Translations under genes and position numbers: made by a program
Origin: Lepidodermella squamata
Taxonomy: Eukaryota > Gastrotricha
Direction: 5' to 3'
Assembly (NCBI GenBank): GCA_047495785.1
Contig: JBLDXI010000010.1
Span: 1,302,001 to 1,366,000, forward strand
Length of the DNA: 64,000 bases
Shown here: piece by piece, positions 21,601 through 32,300 of the stretch
Layout of the letters: each line of letters begins with the position of its first letter
How positions within the stretch are numbered: the first letter of the stretch is position 1
The notes under the pieces: model-generated
What the model was told of the DNA's origin: nothing
Seen by the model: only the letters and a program-made list of their open reading frames with translations
Databases searched by the model: none

Positions 21601-24600
21601 CGGTTATTGGCCTCTAAATGCCAATTATTGGGCCAAAGATGCAAAAAAATCGAGCTCAATCGTTGGCTGGTTCAGCAACCGGCGTCCAAAATACCTGAAT
21701 GGGCCTTTTGGTTTACCTCACGGAGCCTTTGAAGCACCTGGCTTGAGCGGCAGTCCTTACAACGAATACGCAGCACTAGATTCGACCCAACTAGACATGG
21801 GGTCAAATTCGTGGACTGTTTCGTTCTTCGTCAATGCGGCCACTACCTCAACTACGCCTTTCATGGAGTGGACCCAGTCAAGCGGATCTTATGGAGCCCA
21901 TCTATGGCAGTGGGATAGCGTTGACAGGCTTTGGTTTAACGATGCAGTTAGTAATGGGTTTTACATACCCTGCACCATGAAAGATGTCTGGCAGTTTGTC
22001 GGTGCCACGTATGATTTCAATTCGAAACTTATCCGCCTGTTCTGCAACAACACATTTGGCTCGACAACGAAAACCCTCACAGTTAACCCATCTACATGGA
22101 ATCGGTTGTATATAGGCAAGAGGTGAATTTCATGGATCTTACACAGGATCAATTCAGCATTTAAATTTGGTTTGGTTAGGCATGACAATACACAAATCTC
22201 ATCGGCCAGATTCGCATGCTTTTCAATTCACAGCTCTGTTTTGAATGAAACAACCCTCTTTCAAGTTAAGGAGATGTGCAATCGTTTCTCTTTCGTTTGC
22301 TTCCCAACTTGTGCGAATGGAGGGACATGTACAGCTTTTCAAACGTGTAATTGTAAAGCCGGTTTTACTGGGGACCGTTGCCGCATGCGTAAGTTAAGAC
22401 CTCATCTGAATCCATAACTTTTGAACTTCGTTTGCCAGCCACTGCTGTGGAGACCGCTATCCAGAATAAGCTTGCCGCGTTTCCTAGCATGACAGCGTAC
22501 TGGCCGTTGAGCTCAGACTACGGGGCCAGAGATGCGAAGAAATCGAGCCAACTCAATGGCTGGTTTACCTACAATACCGTCAATTGGGTGACTGGGCCCT
22601 ACGGGCTGGCCGGGACAGGCTTTCAGGTCTCTGTCAATCAAAGTGATTTCGGATATTCTTCTTCGAATTTCTTTGAGCTGATATCACAAACTACTAACTA
22701 CAACCAGTCTTCATGGACAGTGGCTCTTTTCGTCAACACGCAGAGCGTTAACCCTGTATTTTTTGAATACGAACAAGAAACAAAGAACGCATATGGAGCC
22801 CATTTACAACACTATCCTGGAATGAATGTGTTACTAATCAATTCTATTGCCGGTTCTTACACCATGCCCTGCGAATTCTGGGATCAATGGCAGTTCATCG
22901 CCTTCACATTCAACTTTGGAAATTTGAAAATTTCTCTGATGTGTAACGAGACTGTCGCGCCGTCTACATTATCGGGTGCTCCTATTACAAGTCCAGTTAT
23001 GCACATAGGCTTAAGGTGAGCCATTTTCCTTTCATTGCTCCGACGTGATTAAAAGCTGTCGCGAATCAGGCAATATCCTTCGTCATCTCTGGGTTTGTAT
23101 ACAAAATACTCTTGTGCTTCGGTTTTCAATACGGCACTATCAACGGCTGATCTTTTGAAAGTCAAAGATCTCTGCATGCTATTCCAGAGTAAGTCTTAGC
23201 AACAATGGAGTAATATAAGTTGAATTTTGATCCTTAGCTCAATGCTCGAAACCATGTGTTAATGGCGGGACATGTACCGGCTTCGAGACGTGCACATGCA
23301 CTCTGGATTGGAAAGGACCTACTTGCGAAACGAGTAATGATGAAAAAACGGATTTTGTCAATGTTAAATTATCTGAGGTTCTCGTTGCAGAGGCGTGTGA
23401 TCCTAGCTGTGTTAACGGAACTTGCAACGGAGCGACCTGCGATTGCCTTCCAGGATACACTGGGAAATCGTGTGAAGTATCGATCTGCGACCCTGCATGC
23501 AAGGAAGGCGGGACATGCACGCAACCGAACGTCTGCGCTTGCGACGCTTTCCACTCAGGAACACTGTGTGAAATCTGTAAGCTCAATACAGAATTGCACG
23601 ATTCCAGCATTATATTAGGACAGGTTACAATCTGAGTAATCCTACGTTCATGTTATTCTTTAGCTCAATGCTCGAAACCGTGTGCAAATGGTGGGTCATG
23701 TGCCGGTGTCGATATCTGCAATTGCACCAAAGATTGGAAAGGACCCACTTGTGAAACGAGTAATTTGAATATTGTATGACTGTAAGCTGTAAGGTGAATT
23801 AATGTAATTGTTACAGAGGCTTGCGATCCAATGTGCGTTAACGGAGGCAGTTGTAACGGTGCGACCTGTGATTGTTTGTCTGGGTACACGGGGAAATCGT
23901 GTGAAGTAGCGATCTGCGACCCTGCATGCAAGGCTGGAGGGACATGCACGAAAGCGAACGTATGCACTTGTGACGCTCTTCACTCCGGACCACTGTGTGA
24001 AAATTGTAATCAATTCAATTACTAATTCTGATATCATCGCATCACAAAATAACTTCGTGTTGACAGATCAATGCAGCCCAGCTTGTCCACCAGGCGTCGC
24101 GGTGTGTAGTGGGCCCAATACCTGTACTGTGACAGCACTGGTGAGTTCTGTATTTAAAGACTGGGATGTTAGTAACTCCGAATTCGTAGACATCCCTTTG
24201 CACGAAAATCAAAACTGACATCGGTCCAAGCTGTGTTACCTGGAAGAATCACGGTCAGTGCCTATCGAACCCCGGCTTCATGTGGCCATCCTGTCAACAG
24301 AGCTGTACTGCTTATGCAACTTGCGAGTGCGACGTTGATCCTCGCTTGCCGGTCGACTTCAACTGCACTTGTGGCGACTGGGCCTCTACTGGTGCCTGCG
24401 AAAATGACCCGAGTGGGCAGGCTCAGGCGAGCTGTTTTTACACTTGTGGGCGGAGATTAAGTAAGCCCAGCCAAATTATTTGAATCTCGATCTTATCTTA
24501 GTTACATTATCTCCGTATCAGATCCACTGAACAACTGTTCCAGTGTTCCTGTGATGACACTGGCTCCGAATTCTCATTGGTCTCTATCGGCGCCTCCGCT

Positions 24601-26226
24601 GTCATCCTTCAACGGATTAGCAGGCTATATGCAATCCGCATCGATGGTTTGTGACAAGGGTTTCACAGCCTCCATTCCTGCGGATACCGCTATGCACATT
24701 TGCGACCCGTTCAACCCGAACCCATCGACGGGTAACTGGTTCACAGTAAACTCAAACAAGCCAATATGCATGGCTGCAGCCTGTCCTGAACCTCCGTCTG
24801 TAGCTGCCTCGACTTATGTCAATTTTACTAACGCGGCTTACTACACAATGGGGGATAAAGTGCACTATACGTGTAACACTGGATACACAATGGTTGGCTC
24901 AACCTCGGGCAACGCAACTTGCACCTTTTCTGGACCAACTGGTTGGTCGTGGTTGGAGGGGAAACCTCAGTGCAATTGTAAGCTGCCTATGATAGGCATT
25001 ATTCCTTGTTGAGAATTCATTTCTTGCAGTGCCCCCTTGCAAGCCCTTGGTTGAGGGGATAAACTCTTTCTTCAACATCTCGACTAATCAAACGGGCGGG
25101 GTGGCATCGTATTCTTGTTTACCTGGTTGCAAACCTGTTGTTGATGTTAATTATTTCGTAAAAACTTGTCAAAATGGAGGTGATTGGACTCCAGTCGGAC
25201 AGCCCCAATGTTCTGGTGAGAATTTTCGAGCTAGCTTTATTTCCATATGATTATTTGATTCTCAGTCGTAACCTGTGGTGTGCCTCTCCCAGAGGAAAAT
25301 GCATATTTGGAAGGTCTCAAAAGCGGATCTTATACTTACGGCGATCAAGTGACAACGAAATGCACGAAGGGATCTAACAGTCTGTACGTTGAAGCTGGTA
25401 CCGAAAATATTCCAATGTCATCTGTAACCAAAACCTGTCTCGACTCGGGATTCTGGTCAACAAATTCTCTCTCTTGTCTTTGTAAGTTAATTGATTGTTA
25501 ATTGAAAAATTGGTAATTGGATGCTATGTTTTCTCAGTGGTTAGCTGTGATATGCCACAAACGTTCGAGATTTCAACTTATAGAATCTTGAACTCTTCCT
25601 CTGAAGTGCAAACTATTCTCTACGACAGCGTTGTAGCGTTTGAATGCGATTGGAACCAAGGTTATGAACCAAGTAAGAACCAAACTAACACGGTGGCTTA
25701 CTGGCGATGCAACGAGAACTCAACATGGGACAAAGAGCCTCTATATTGTTCGCAGAATGCGCTTCTGTCAGCCCCCAAACCAGTTAAGGTCGTCGCATAT
25801 GAATCGGAAACTGCTGTTGCCACTGCATCAATGGTGCTCTCGATTTGTGGTTTCTTCATGGGAATAGTCGTCTGTTTGGACTACATGACCCTAGCTCGAG
25901 ATTTAGGCCGGTTACGTCATAATTTCAACCATTTCCTGAAACGGCTACGCGACCACAGCCGAGCCCGAGAATTGCATGACCTTCGAGTTAAGCTGCGCAA
26001 TAAGTACTCAGCTGAGCAATATTTACAAATGCTGGAGGCCCAGAAGGAACAGCAACAACTCGCGGCTGCTGGAATGGCAGGCGGAGCGAAAACAGATCAA
26101 TTAATCGCAAATCCGATGTTGGGAAATCAAGCTCGGCCGTTATCTGGCGATAGGTCAAAAGTACGGCCTCAGCACATCGATGGAGAAATGGAAGTCCCGG
26201 AAAGTGAAGTCACTACCGAAAAGTGA
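18690..26226 (+). CDS. Multi-domain LamG/EGF/ShKT/Sushi single-pass membrane protein, 22 exons
   Basis: I infer exons 18690-19312, 19365-19492, 19548-19646, 19699-20272, 20323-20438, 20489-20587, 20640-21335, 21389-21484, 21546-22122, 22180-22388, 22439-23015, 23070-23188, 23238-23333, 23391-23576, 23664-23759, 23817-24005, 24067-24140, 24190-24460, 24522-24977, 25030-25215, 25266-25481 and 25538-26226. They total 6,372 nt, an intact frame of 2,123 residues. A signal peptide (MAFLLLGSLIFLL) is followed by five LamG/concanavalin-like modules (each with L-x-A/G-Y-W-P-L), EGF modules between and after them, two ShKT-like domains in exon 18 and five Sushi modules. A membrane helix (MVLSICGFFMGIVVCL) leads to a basic, coiled-coil-prone tail of about 120 residues. 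Nearly all junctions are phase 1 or 2, as in shuffled extracellular domains. Intron 2 appears to start with GC. Likely a surface adhesion or recognition receptor. Confidence 0.88.
23238..24005 (+). repeat. Tandem duplication of a two-exon EGF unit
   Basis: Exon pair 23238-23333 plus 23391-23576 is repeated as 23664-23759 plus 23817-24005. Both start QCSKPC and continue with ATCDCLxGYTGKSCEV and ICDPACK. Exon sequence is well conserved while the introns have largely diverged, so selection has acted since the duplication. Confidence 0.85.
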
Positions 26227-26282
26227 TTGACTGAGTCCGACCATCGAGTTTTAAACGAGATGCAATCATTGAGAACTTCTAT

Positions 26283-26288
26283 TTTATT
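26283..26288 (-). terminator. AATAAA signal of the first K2P channel gene
   Basis: TTTATT on the plus strand, 40 nt beyond the minus-strand stop codon at 26328-26330. It lies inside the 3' untranslated region of the opposing receptor gene, so the two transcripts overlap tail to tail. Confidence 0.55.
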
Positions 26289-26311
26289 TCATCTCATCGT
26301 GGTTTTTCTTT

Positions 26312-26317
26312 AATAAA
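26312..26317 (+). terminator. AATAAA signal of the LamG/EGF/Sushi gene
   Basis: AATAAA 86 nt after the TGA at 26224-26226. It lies only 11 nt before the stop codon of the convergent K2P gene. Confidence 0.6.
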
Positions 26318-26327
26318 ACGTGAAGAG

Positions 26328-27556
26328 TTAGAGGCCTCCTACTTCCGTACTAACCGTAGAATTCGAGCCACTTATGACTGAATTACGTTCTTCACCACCA
26401 ACTGAGAAGACAACCCTTGAAGACCTCGGATCTGGTATTGTTTGGCTCGCACTCACAGCCACATTGGCGCTATCAGCAGCTCTTCGATTATGTCTAAAGT
26501 GCTGCTTTAGCTTTATTTCGTTCAGACGTCCGCCGAATGTTGCCACAGTTTTGATGGCTTTAATAGCTCGGCTTTGGAAAATCTCTAAGACAAATGAGAT
26601 AACTGTCCCGAGCCAGCAAACTCCGAAAATGAACCAAACGAAAATGAAAACTCTGTACCATTCGGGTGCATCTTCTTGAATTCCTGCTGCTAGATCACCA
26701 AGGGCTATAGTCGTAAGAGAAATAACACAGACTGCATAGAATATTATGACAATTAGGTTGCCTAATGATGTCAAAACAATTCTTACAGTAAAACGATGCA
26801 GTGTAATCCCAATTGTCCATATGAGAAAACAGGATCGCTGGTATCAAGATGAAAGCGACCAGGCCACAGACAAAAATGCATAAAGCTTGAGCGTATAGGC
26901 AATGGCGGTGCCATTTAGGATTAACACTGATTCTTCGCCTGATTTCTCTAGCCAGTGCAACCATTTTTTCGCCGATGCTAGCAACCCAGACGGCGAAAAG
27001 AGGGATTCCGATTGAAACATATAGGCAAGACAGCATTCTACCCGCAGCGGTTTTTGTGATGATTTTACCGTAACCAGCTGTTGCTAGGAGGGTCTCAGTG
27101 TAAAACACGGCGTTGTAGAAACTGGCCCAGCGATCGGGTGGACGATCGACCATTGTCGCTTCGATTGAAATGGTTCGCGGTTTCCCCTCAGTTGAATTCG
27201 TTTGGTTGACTGATACAGAAATGTTAAGTGGTGTGATGGTGATTCCGATTTCCTTGTTGGCTGCTTCAATGACTTGTTCGATTATTAGAACCAGAGTTTC
27301 TGAATCACTTGGCGCCCAAACTTCTGTAAAAAAGGAATACCGAACGGAATTACGGCAAACAGATAATCAAAAACAAAGGCAGATTCAGAGGCTCGAGGTT
27401 AATTTTTGTCTTACCATTGGTCAAATGGCTCGATACAAATTTGTTTGTTCTAGTCGTATCAGGATCTGCTCGTTCTATGAACTGGAAAAGTAGAGCACCA
27501 AGGAGGATGTAGATGAGAACGCCAAATCCGAGAATAACTATCGACTTCAGCCTCAT
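26328..27556 (-). CDS. Two-pore domain potassium channel, TWK/K2P-like (copy 1)
   Basis: Three exons on the minus strand: 27556-27415, 27323-26787 and 26731-26328, joined in frame to 360 residues. TM1 is at the N-terminus (MRLKSIVILGFGVLIYILLG). An extracellular loop with N-glycosylation sites leads to pore 1, ETLLATAGYGKI, then TM2 and TM3. Exon 3 begins inside pore 2, giving YFCVISLTTIALGD, followed by TM4 (VFIFVWFIFGVCWLG) and a cytosolic tail of about 95 residues. Pore 1 is close to the canonical T-x-G-Y-G; pore 2 reads T-I-A-L-G-D, with alanine at the first filter glycine. It would set leak K+ conductance as a dimer at the plasma membrane. The next gene is a paralogue with the same exon structure. 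Confidence 0.88.
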
Positions 27557-27718
27557 TTAAGCCCAACAATAAGTTCATATCATCAAAATTAACTCCTTCA
27601 TGACCATTGCAGTATATAACCCAGTGATCACATATTCAAGTTGCTTCCGGTCATCTAACGTCAATAGCGAGTGCATTAATGAAACAAACATTGGAATTAG
27701 ACCGTGAATGAAAACTGG

Positions 27719-27724
27719 TTTATT
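27719..27724 (-). terminator. AATAAA signal of the second K2P gene
   Basis: TTTATT on the plus strand, about 15 nt past the minus-strand stop codon at 27739-27741. It lies in the 182-bp gap between the two channel genes. Confidence 0.55.
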
Positions 27725-27738
27725 GTAAATTGAAATGA

Positions 27739-29060
27739 TCAGAAACTATGACGTTTAACTGGATGTCTCTCCTCGATAGCAACAGATAATGATCGTACTA
27801 TTGATTTTTTTATTTTAACAGGAGCCTCTACCGGTTTCATTGCCCCAAAAACAGCAGCGGCCAAACTGCTCTCTGAGCTAGATTTCTCCGCCTTTCTCAT
27901 GGCATCCGGTGAAGCAGCGACAGCAACGATAGCCTGAAGACTTTTCCTCAAATCAACCTGAGCTATTTTGAGAATATCCGGCAAACTGCTCGTCCGCCTA
28001 GCACGTCGATTCGCCGGTTGTTCTCTATTGAAGATCGCTAGGTTGTGAAGTTGCCTCTCTGCTGTTCTTATTCGCTTCATCATCATCGTGTTGACCTTTG
28101 ATAATTGGTCACCAGCAGCGGTTGCCTTACTTTTCACGATTTCATTAGCCAATGATATCAGAGTTAACAGCCAGCCAAGGCCGAAGAATATCCAAACAAT
28201 GATGAAGAGCCGGTAAATACCCGGAGCATCTTCATTCATACCTGCTACAAAATCGCCCAAGCCAACGAGAAGTAAAGCGAAAATCGAAACTAGGATGGAA
28301 AAAGATGATTGCTGAATGACGAATTCCATCATGTAAAACTTACAGTAAAATGATTCCAAATACGTCCAACCTTCCATGTAACAAAACAGCAATGATGGGA
28401 ATAACAGGAATAGGAAGCCACCCGTTGCTAGTATAACAAACATCTGTATGAGCTGAATTCTTCGCCTCAACTGCCGATTTTCAGGCGACAATTTTCGCCG
28501 TAATTTTTTGGAGACTTGAAGCAGAAACTCGCCGATTCCTCTCAACCAAACACCTGTAATCGGTATTGTTGAAACAGCGTAGAAACATGTCAGCAACCTT
28601 CCAGCTTCAGTGTGAGGGTAAACGTTTCCAAAACCTTAAACGAAATCATTTATAGCCTGGAAAACTTTGTTGATTTCTTAGTACCTATCGCTGTGCAAAG
28701 AGACGTCGCGTAGAATATTGCGTTGTAGTAATGCCATTTGTTTATAGGCTGAGCAGTCACCATAACTTTGATTATCGTTGAGTTTGCGTCTTCATATTCG
28801 ACCGTCAAATTCGCTTTCCAATACTTATTTGTTGCGTTGTAGAATTGCGGTAACATTGAATTGAGAATATTTTGGGCACCAGTCAATGTATCGTCGGTCG
28901 TGGATGCTGTTGTACTGTTATTCCATATTACAACTTGAACAACAAAATGCTTAGGGTTGTCACGGAAGTATGAAGATTCGATTTCAAGAAAAATGGCTGC
29001 TCCCCCTGCGACAATAATGCCTATCAAACCGCTTAGAAACAGCCAGAATTTCAGCTCCAT
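27739..29060 (-). CDS. Two-pore domain potassium channel, TWK/K2P-like (copy 2)
   Basis: Three exons: 29060-28685, 28634-28344 and 28289-27739, in frame for 405 residues. I prefer the start at 29060 (MELKFWLFLSGLIGIIV) over an in-frame ATG at 29114, because it matches the N-terminus of the neighbouring paralogue. Pore 1, made across the first splice, reads TAIGFGN. TM2 to TM3 follow, and pore 2, made across the second splice, reads ALLLVGLGD. The second intron (54 nt) contains no in-frame stop, so retaining it gives a longer open frame; the spliced form restores the normal distance between W-x-Y-x-x-S-F-Y and the filter. Leucine replaces the filter threonine in pore 2. The basic, serine-rich tail of about 150 residues includes RRARRTSS and KIKKSIVRS, likely phosphorylation sites. 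Tandem partner of copy 1. Confidence 0.86.
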
Positions 29061-29255
29061 CGTCGGTCTAAACTTGGTTTTTGAATAGAATTTATCAGTG
29101 CAGAGTAGTAGCATTGCTGAAACTCGCTGTTGTCATTTTGGTATGGGGGCGGCCTATAGATATATATATAATATTATATATTAGAATACTAATTGACGAT
29201 TCTGTCACGGCAACACGGTATCATGAATGAACGTTGAAACAAAGTAAGTACCGGA

Positions 29256-29261
29256 TTTATT
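29256..29261 (-). terminator. AATAAA signal of the first propeller gene
   Basis: TTTATT on the plus strand, 49 nt past the stop codon at 29310-29312. Sequence similarity to the 3' flank of the paralogue (around 44641-44767) continues to about 29184. Confidence 0.55.
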
Positions 29262-29309
29262 TCAGAATTATTCAAAATTATTGAAATATTTCCTATGTTT
29301 GTCCAATAA

Positions 29310-32300
29310 TCACGCGAAATTATGTTCAGGCCTATTGTCTGGCGGTGGCATTTCTTGCATGAATTCTTCCATTGTTAGACCAGCAGTGTCATCAAACAGA
29401 GAACGATTGCGGTTTTTTCGGCGCTGCAATCTACAGAGAATTGAATAATAACGAACGTAAAACAAGAATATTCAACTTACCCGAAATACACAATAACGGC
29501 GATTGCAATCAAAAGCAGCCCACCGAGAACGCCAGCAATTATAATGTAAGTCATGTCTTGATTATCTTCCTCCGTTATTTTTTCCGTCGATGACAGTACG
29601 GCCGTGGTTTTCTCAGTCAAAGGGTCTCTCGATGGTTGGGTCGAGAGTGCAGAAGTGGATTGAGCAGGCTCGGTCGGTATCGGCGTTGTTACTACCTGTT
29701 CAGTTGTGGTCGTTGAAGAAGCTGTTGTGGACTCCTGAGCTGGGGTGGAAGTTACCTCTTCGGTTGTAATGGGCGCACTAGTGGTCGAAGCAGTAGTGGT
29801 GCTAGTGGTGGCAGTAGTCGTAGTAGTAGCCATAGTAGTAGTCGTTGATTCAGCAGCCTTAGTAGTAATCATTGTTGTTGTAGTTGTTGCTGTAGTAGGC
29901 TGTGTGGTAGCAGGGGTCGTAGTAGTGGTCGGCTCCAAGTAGGACAGAAAATACTTGTATAGTATCCCAGAGTCACTATCAACCAGATAAATCCACTCAT
30001 CAGCTACAATCATTTGGCTCCACATCGAGTCTTTCGGAATCACGTTATCAGCCACAATGACGCTATGATCAGCCTTGTTTATAGCAACCATACCACCCGA
30101 AACCAATCCCAGAATGTAGTCCTGCGTGACTATCATGGTCTTGCCCATTTCGTACTCCTTCAATGAGATGCTGTAATTGCGCTTCAACCATCCCAAATCT
30201 CGAGTGTAGACGTCAATCACGTTATCCGACGGTACGTACACACCTTCTGGAGCCAAACATGGCATCGTTACTTCTTGCCCGGAATCTTTCGGAATACTGT
30301 TTGTTGGCCAAGAGTAATACTTTCCATTCGACAAAAACGAGATATCTTCAAAGTCTCCTTTAGCCATAAGTGCAGCTTTTTTATCAGAAACAGGCAGCCA
30401 TGTCTCTACTTTAAAATCGCTTCCAGGGTACTGCTTCAGCAATGCTAGAGTTGCCGGATTCAGCACAAACATTCCATTTGGCGCTGAGACGTACAAGCCG
30501 ACCCCTTCGACTAGTGACAGCCCCAGGATTGGGTCCTGAGGCGATGTTGGGAAATGGAGATCCTGGCTAACGGCAACTCGTTCACCCGTTTCAACCTTGT
30601 AGGCATGAACAGTTTGTTGTGCTGTAAAATAGACGAGTCCCAAATCATCGCTAACAACGCCTCCATATTTTGCGTAAAACACATATTTCAGACCAACTCC
30701 AGCGTCAACACTCCAGGCAATCGACAAATCATGAGTCCGAAGTGCATAGAACATCAACCCGGCATTAACTTTGGAGCTTCTCGTAAAAATCAATGAATAT
30801 TCTTTAGATAAGAAGGGCTGTGAAAATATTCGAAGAGTGTCATCTGAAAGTTGGACAGGGTCTGCGAAGGTATCCGTGAAACTAGAATACCGCCAAATGT
30901 ATGCATTGTCTATATCCATTAGGTACACGTGGTCGTCGAAGTACAGTGGATCATGAACTGCGAACCTATCCCATGAGGGAATAGGACTTTTGGCGACTTG
31001 GATGAAAGCATTCGCAGCGCTAAATCCTAATCCAGAGTTGACGTAACAGGAATGACCATTATCTCCACCGACATTGACCCAGTTCGCGTCAGCCTTATTC
31101 AGCTCGTAGTTGTCAAGCTCAAGTTTCACGAGTTGAGCCTGCTCGCCGTCGACGAGATAAAGACTCTCATCGTCGACAATTAAGTAGTCATTATCAAGGA
31201 TGCTTGGCGTGAGATCATCCACTACTAAAGCATCGCCAGGGTTAGGATTATCGTAAATTGCCAATAAACCACCAGATATAATTGAAAATACAATATTCTG
31301 CGTAGCGATAGGGCCATTTTTAGGATAATAGTCGATTACGGGTTTGTATTTCCGAGTGAAAAGCGAATGTTTCAAAGTACTATCTTCTCGGCTCACCACC
31401 TCGATGACATTGCCTCGACCTATGTAGATGTTGTCAGCAGACATTGCGACTGCACTATCTCGATCCCGAATTTGATGGTAATTGTCCGTGGCCCACGTGA
31501 ACGGTAGTTTGCCATCGTAGTATTCGTATTTTACCTGATCCTGCGCGGACCATTCCATTGTCACAAAACTGGAGCCATATGACACAGGCAGCCACTCTTT
31601 CCCAAGGTTTGAATCTACATCGTATATAATATCTAGTTCTTTCCCAGTTTTCGCATCGACTAAACAAGTGAAACCATTTGAAGCAGCTACGATGGTATTA
31701 TCATTCAATAAAGCTAGACCCAACACATCTGCAAACGATCTATCGCTCAATTCCCTGGTCTCGAAAATATAGGTTCCAGTTTGAATAGAAAGAGCGTGAA
31801 CTGCTAGTCCAACTGGAAAGTAAACAATGTCGTTTACATCGCTAACAACTCCTGGCATCGACTCGTAAAACTTATAGTCTTCGCTCGTCTCAGCTTTAAT
31901 TTCCCATAACTTGACCATCGTCGTTGTATCAAACGCATACAAGACAACTCCGTCTTGCTCGTCGTAACTTCTTGTGAAGATCAAGCCGTGCTTCAGAGAT
32001 GCGAATGGCTGGGCATAGACTTGATGTTTAAATTCGCTCAAAGTTAGCGTCGCTTCACCGGCCAGGGTTTTTTTGTCTAATCGCCAGATTGTGCCATCAG
32101 TTTTCGACATGACGAATATTTTTTCTCCTATTATCAATGGTTCGTGGGCTTTGAGAGGACGACCTTGATTAAACACATGCCGAGCTACCACTGTGAACGA
32201 ATTCTGACGATATGTTGGTGAATGGGGGACATCGACATATCTCGAATGGCCATGATCACCTCCTGAATTCAGCCAAAAGTAACCAGTTACTGGTATTGGT

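Noticed and set aside
29745-29942. Valine-rich frame opposite the P1 stalk (similar ones at 45140-45502 and 56804-57163)
   Set aside because: Mirror image of threonine codon repeats; low-complexity artefact.
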